NCBI GenBank assembly: GCA_002170775.2 | Contig: NHIP02000009.1 | Coordinates: 89,473 to 127,472, forward strand | From: Euryarchaeota archaeon TMED192 | GTDB lineage: Archaea; Thermoplasmatota; Poseidoniia; Poseidoniales; Thalassarchaeaceae | DNA: 38,000 nucleotides | Direction: 5' to 3' | In this document: in pieces, positions 34,787-38,000 of the stretch | Layout: each line of letters starts with the position of its first letter | How positions within the stretch are numbered: position 1 is the first letter of the stretch | The notes under the pieces: generated by a model | Databases searched by the model: none | Seen by the model: the letters and a program-made list of their open reading frames with translations, nothing else | What the model was told of the DNA's origin: nothing | Position numbers and translations under genes: made by a program

Positions 34787-35212
34787 ATGGTTTCACGCAC
34801 AAACAAATTCAGAGGTCGATCAAGGTATCACGGCCGCGGAAAGAAAGCAGGAAGGGGCGCAGGAAAGAGAGGCGGCAGAGGAAATGCCGGAATAAACAAG
34901 CACAGGCTCATGACCCGATTGAAGTATATGCCAAATCACTGGGGGATGCACGGCTTCAACAGGGATCCGAGCCTCCGCAAAGTCCACAATAGCATCAACG
35001 TCTCCCAGGTAGATCAAATGATAGACGAGGGTGACAAAATCGACCTAACACCGATGGGATTTGACAAACTCCTTGGGTCAGGCAAGGTCAGCCGAGCGAT
35101 ACACATCACGGTAGAACATGCCTCGTCCAGGGCGATTGAGAAAATCGAGGCTGCAGGCGGCACAGTAAGCATCTCCGACGGAGACGAATTGGAAGAATCC
35201 GAAGAGGACTGA
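34787..35212 (+). CDS. rpl15: Large ribosomal subunit protein uL15
   Basis: 141 residues from the ATG at 34787, with GAGGTG at 34775-34780 and a GTG at 34778 discounted. The N-terminal Gly/Arg-rich arm (FRGRSRYHGRGKKAGRGAGK) and HWGMHGFNRDPS are typical. It ends in an acidic tail (ELEESEED). Confidence 0.94.
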   Translation: MVSRTNKFRGRSRYHGRGKKAGRGAGKRGGRGNAGINKHRLMTRLKYMPNHWGMHGFNRDPSLRKVHNSINVSQVDQMIDEGDKIDLTPMGFDKLLGSGKVSRAIHITVEHASSRAIEKIEAAGGTVSISDGDELEESEED

Positions 35213-35231
35213 AAATCTTAGGTGATGCGTA

Positions 35232-37151
35232 ATGGAGGGCCGCCGACCGAATGTCTTAGGCCTAGTAATCGTGGCTGCGATTTACTGGGGTGCTTTGGTT
35301 TGGTGGCAACGAGACCTCCTCTTCGGCGATGATTCTGCAAATCAGACTTGGGCGCTCACGCTTCTCGCCGTCTCATTCCCTTACGTCGGATTCGTAATCT
35401 GGGGAGTAAGTTCAGATCTCCCTGAATCTCTAGCCGATTCCGCCTTAGGAAGGTGGCTAAAACCAGTGGTCTGGCTCGCTTCTGTAATTGGAATGGTGGT
35501 ATGGGGATGGGTCGATGAACAAGCTGTCGGATTCCTTTTGGTTGGAGTAGCATTACTCGGCCTCGCAGCCGGCCTAACTCTTTGTTGTTTGATGTACACC
35601 GGCCCAGAATCGAGTAGATTGTACGCGCTCAAGAGGATGGTCGATGTTTACCCTTCCATAGTCAAACCTGAGGGGCATGTCAGATTCAACCAGAAGCTCT
35701 GGACAACTGTACTCGTCCTCATCATCTACTTCATGATGACCAATGTCATGATCTGGGGATTATCCGATTCAACTCTCGACGTATTCTCATCTTTCAGAGC
35801 CATAATGGCCGGTGCTTCGGGTTCTATCATGCACCTTGGAATCGGCCCAATCGTTACAGCCTCCATCATCATGCAACTGTTCTCGGGTGCCAAGATCATC
35901 CAATTGGACCTGCAGGACTCTGCTGACAAGCAACTCTACCAGGGAATCCAGAAGATCCTCGTCCTGCTTATGATTCCCATCGAGTCGATACCCCAGGTAT
36001 ATGGGTTCCTAGATCCGCATGAGAGTCTGATTCTCGATTACGGCATTGGCTGGGCTAACACCATAATCGTAATCCAACTCTTTATCGGCTCATACCTCGT
36101 CTTCCTTCTCGACGAATTGGTTTCGAAATGGGGGATCGGGAGCGGTATCTCGCTTTTCATCGCCGCTGGCGTCGCACAGTCAACCTTCGTCGGCACATTG
36201 TCTCCTCTGCCTAGCGTCAGCGGAAGCCCCTTATCCTTCGAAAACCCGCCTGCAGGAACACTTCCGATGATATTCTATACACTCAGGAGCGCTACAAACT
36301 CGCAACTCGTATCTCAGAATGGATTCGAACAGATTCTCCTGAACCACTCCAATCCAATCGCTGCATTGGTATCCTCGATCGTCGTATTCCTCGTTGTGGC
36401 CTACGCCGAGTCATCCAAACTCGAACTCCCATTAGCACACGGGAAGGTAAGAGGCCATAGGGGCCAATACCCGATCAGACTCGTCTATGCAAGCAACATA
36501 CCTGTCATTCTAATGGCTGCCCTGCTTGCCAACGTAAACATGTTCACGCTTCTTTTCTGGAGTCACCCCGTACTTTCGACTGTCCCAATCCTCGGTAGGA
36601 ATGGTTGGGGTTCGAAGGCACATTGGTTCGGCAGTTACGAGCCAGGGGCCACAACACCCTCTGACGGCTTTGCATGGTACAGCTCAATGGTCAATGGTGT
36701 CGGCGATTGGCTAATTCCTCTATTGAATCAGACGGGAGACGCATACGGCCATAGCCTGGGCCAGGTGATGGTACATGTCTTGACATATGTCACGTTCATG
36801 ACCTTGGGAAGCATGGTATTCGCCAAGTTCTGGATTGAAACCACAAATATGGGTCCGAAGGATGTCGCCAAGCAGATTGAACGTACTGGCATGCAGATCC
36901 CTGGATTCAGGAACAACCCTCAGGTTGTAGAGCGCATACTGGAGAGGTATATACCACCTGTAACGCTCTTCTCCGGGGCCTTCGTAGGCCTTCTTGCCGC
37001 TGGGGCCGACCTTCTCGGGACAGTCGGCAATGCAACAGGCACCGGACTCCTCCTGGCCGTAGGCATAATTCTCCGGACATATGAGCAGATCCAGAAGGAA
37101 CAAGCAATGGAAATGCATCCGGTTTTACGAGAGTTCTTCGGCGCATCATGA
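35232..37151 (+). CDS. secY: Protein translocase channel subunit SecY with extra N-terminal membrane domain
   Basis: 639 residues; archaeal SecY is usually 430-500. The conserved SecY part starts near residue 131 (ALKRMVDVYPSIVKPEGH): TM1 around 156-176, plug-region and TM2 with FRAIMAGASGSIMHLGIGPI, SIIMQLFSGAK, later helices, and the KFWIETTNMGPKDVAKQIERTG-type cytosolic loop before GNATGTGLLLAVGIILRTYEQIQKE at the C-terminus. Residues 8-26, 40-60, 76-93 and 97-121 form four additional predicted helices with no obvious SecY counterpart. The start ATG follows AGGTGAT about 7-13 bases upstream. It is the last gene of the superoperon; no adk follows. Confidence 0.95.
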   Translation: MEGRRPNVLGLVIVAAIYWGALVWWQRDLLFGDDSANQTWALTLLAVSFPYVGFVIWGVSSDLPESLADSALGRWLKPVVWLASVIGMVVWGWVDEQAVGFLLVGVALLGLAAGLTLCCLMYTGPESSRLYALKRMVDVYPSIVKPEGHVRFNQKLWTTVLVLIIYFMMTNVMIWGLSDSTLDVFSSFRAIMAGASGSIMHLGIGPIVTASIIMQLFSGAKIIQLDLQDSADKQLYQGIQKILVLLMIPIESIPQVYGFLDPHESLILDYGIGWANTIIVIQLFIGSYLVFLLDELVSKWGIGSGISLFIAAGVAQSTFVGTLSPLPSVSGSPLSFENPPAGTLPMIFYTLRSATNSQLVSQNGFEQILLNHSNPIAALVSSIVVFLVVAYAESSKLELPLAHGKVRGHRGQYPIRLVYASNIPVILMAALLANVNMFTLLFWSHPVLSTVPILGRNGWGSKAHWFGSYEPGATTPSDGFAWYSSMVNGVGDWLIPLLNQTGDAYGHSLGQVMVHVLTYVTFMTLGSMVFAKFWIETTNMGPKDVAKQIERTGMQIPGFRNNPQVVERILERYIPPVTLFSGAFVGLLAAGADLLGTVGNATGTGLLLAVGIILRTYEQIQKEQAMEMHPVLREFFGAS

Positions 37152-37315
37152 AGCCAAAGAATGAGGGTATGCGCCCCAATCCTATGGATGAGGCACACGT
37201 CACGTTGATATACGGACTGCAAGTCGCAGGCGCGCTGCGTCTGACGGGCGTTGGAGACTGAACCCCTCGGGGTCGTGATGTCATCTTTCACGTCAGTCGC
37301 TGCCGAGGAAGTGCG

Positions 37316-37336
37316 GTTCCGAACCGAGTTCGGAAC
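37316..37336. repeat. Perfect inverted repeat, 9-bp stem, 3-nt loop
   Basis: GTTCCGAAC (37316-37324) and GTTCGGAAC (37328-37336) are exact reverse complements around the loop CGA. It could be the 3' end structure of the secY transcript or part of an rRNA precursor. Confidence 0.75.
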
Positions 37337-37362
37337 TTAGATTGGTGATCCACGACGAAAAT

Positions 37363-37380
37363 CCTCCTGTTTTCAGGAGG
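37363..37380. repeat. Perfect inverted repeat, 7-bp stem, TTTT loop
   Basis: CCTCCTG (37363-37369) and CAGGAGG (37374-37380) pair perfectly. The two arms contain the anti-Shine-Dalgarno and Shine-Dalgarno cores. It lies about 105 bases before the 16S rRNA 5' end. Confidence 0.75.
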
Positions 37381-37417
37381 TGTGCAAGGTGCGAAAATAA
37401 CATTCCACCGCTAAGCA

Positions 37418-37427
37418 CTTTATGTTT
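37418..37427 (+). promoter_or_regulatory. Candidate 16S rRNA promoter TATA box
   Basis: The element cttatg-like ctt-tatgttt is about 60 bases upstream of the mature 16S 5' end, which would give a short 5' leader. A second AT-rich element with a preceding CGAAA (37392-37401) is an alternative. Confidence 0.35.
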
Positions 37428-37483
37428 CAATAGTCAAACGACAACTCAAAACTCCAGCAAGGATCGTGATTACGCTCACGCGA

Positions 37484-38000
37484 AATCCGGTTGATCCTGC
37501 CGGAGGCTACCGCTATTGGAGTCCGATTAAGACATGCGAGTCGAGAGCTTTCGGAGCTCGGCATACTGCTCAGTAACACGTGGGTAACCTGCCCTATGCT
37601 GGGGGATAACCTCGGGAAACTGAGAACAATACCCCATAGTCCACTACGCCTGGAACGGTGAGTGGATGAAAGCCCCGGCGGCATAGGATGGGCCTGCGGC
37701 GTATCAGGTTGTAGGGGGTGTAATGTACCCTCTAGCCTTCGACGCGTACGGGTTGTGAGAGCAATAGCCCGGAGATGGATTCTGAGACAAGAATCCAGGT
37801 CCCACGGGACGCAGCAGTCGCGAAACCTTGACAATGCGGGAAACCGTGATCAGGGGACTCCAAGTGCCAGGAGTAAGATCCTGTGCTTTTCATCTCTCTT
37901 CAAAGGATTTGGAATAAGAGGTGGGTAAGGACGGTGCCAGCCGCCGCGGTAATACCGGCGCCTCAAGTGGTAGTCGATTTTATTGGGCCTAAAACGTCCG
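37484..38000 (+). rRNA. 16S rRNA, 5' part (continues past right edge)
   Basis: The gene begins near 37484 with the archaeal 5' end AATCCGGTTGATCCTGCCGG followed by AGGCTACCGCTATTGG, and has the archaeal helix pattern GTAACACGTGG-like near 37575. It continues to the 530 loop GTGCCAGCCGCCGCGGTAA near 37934-37952. About 517 bases are present before the window ends. The sequence is a plausible Marine Group II/III type, but assignment needs comparison. Whether 23S follows cannot be seen. Confidence 0.97.

Larger units (their letters stand above)
37152..37483 (+). promoter_or_regulatory. Spacer/leader upstream of the 16S rRNA gene
   Basis: This 332-base gap holds no convincing protein gene. It has several strong hairpins, including CGCAG-GCGCG-CTGCG near 37224-37240, ACCC-CTCG-GGGT near 37262-37273, and the two described separately. 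Two AT-rich elements (37392-37401 and 37418-37427) are candidate rRNA promoters. The rest may contain secY 3' UTR, termination signal and rRNA processing structures. No tRNA or known small RNA was recognised in it. Confidence 0.5.

Noticed and set aside
37152-37320. Standalone C/D or H/ACA small RNA after secY
   Set aside because: Partial C- and D-like motifs occur, but spacing and pairing do not form a convincing guide.
37427-37928. Open frames on either strand in the rRNA region
   Set aside because: They lie in the 16S rRNA gene, whose conserved sequence is clear.
1-38000. CRISPR arrays, insertion sequences, prophage, integrase or toxin-antitoxin loci
   Set aside because: No repeated spacer pattern, transposase motif or phage gene was seen by eye.

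Overview
The window reads as a chromosomal segment of a marine planktonic euryarchaeon, most likely Marine Group II (Candidatus Poseidoniales, Thermoplasmatota). The grounds are the archaeal-order S10/spc ribosomal protein cluster with aIF1 and RNase P p29 embedded in it, a group II chaperonin, an intron-containing tRNA-Trp, an archaeal-type 16S rRNA 5' end, and many secreted or membrane proteins with acidic, Asp-rich ectodomains. The lineage is inferred from recognition; no search was run.

Left part (1-22.5 kb), mixed metabolic and surface genes: a secreted multi-domain protein cut by the left edge (minus strand, open over the whole first 1.86 kb); a DUF3592-like membrane protein; a small unknown ORF; a eukaryotic-type (type II) glutamine synthetase; a D-amino-acid-oxidase-like flavoprotein; a small zinc-ribbon protein; a PrsW-family membrane protease; a DUF92 membrane protein overlapping a large secreted/membrane protein with a cysteine-free redoxin-like domain; tRNA-Trp(CCA) whose intron is a readable C/D-box methylation guide; a class I aminotransferase; an unknown membrane protein; an 1108-residue surface protein; the thermosome; a two-gene operon of a ferredoxin-flavodoxin-SdhB-like fusion and an HdrB/SdhE-like protein, both of which have lost most iron-sulfur ligands; and a Hef/FANCM-type helicase without nuclease.

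Right part (22.6-37.15 kb), one continuous plus-strand ribosomal superoperon: uL3-uL4-uL23-uL2-uS19-uL22-uS3-uL29-aIF1-Rnp1-uS17-uL14-uL24-eS4-uL5-uS14-uS8-uL6-eL32-eL19-uL18-uS5-uL30-uL15-SecY. Genes are spaced by a few bases or overlap by ATGA, and many starts follow a GAGGTGAT-type Shine-Dalgarno site. It is preceded by a GC-rich, structured-looking leader of about 190 nt. eL32 carries an N-terminal SAP domain and SecY a four-helix N-terminal extension. A 330-nt spacer with strong hairpins and rRNA promoter candidates leads into the 16S rRNA gene, which runs off the right edge after the 530 loop.

Most striking: the intron-encoded guide with predicted targets C34 and C39, the ligand-depleted SdhB/HdrB pair, the SecY extension and the SAP-eL32 fusion. 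No CRISPR arrays, insertion sequences or phage genes were seen.
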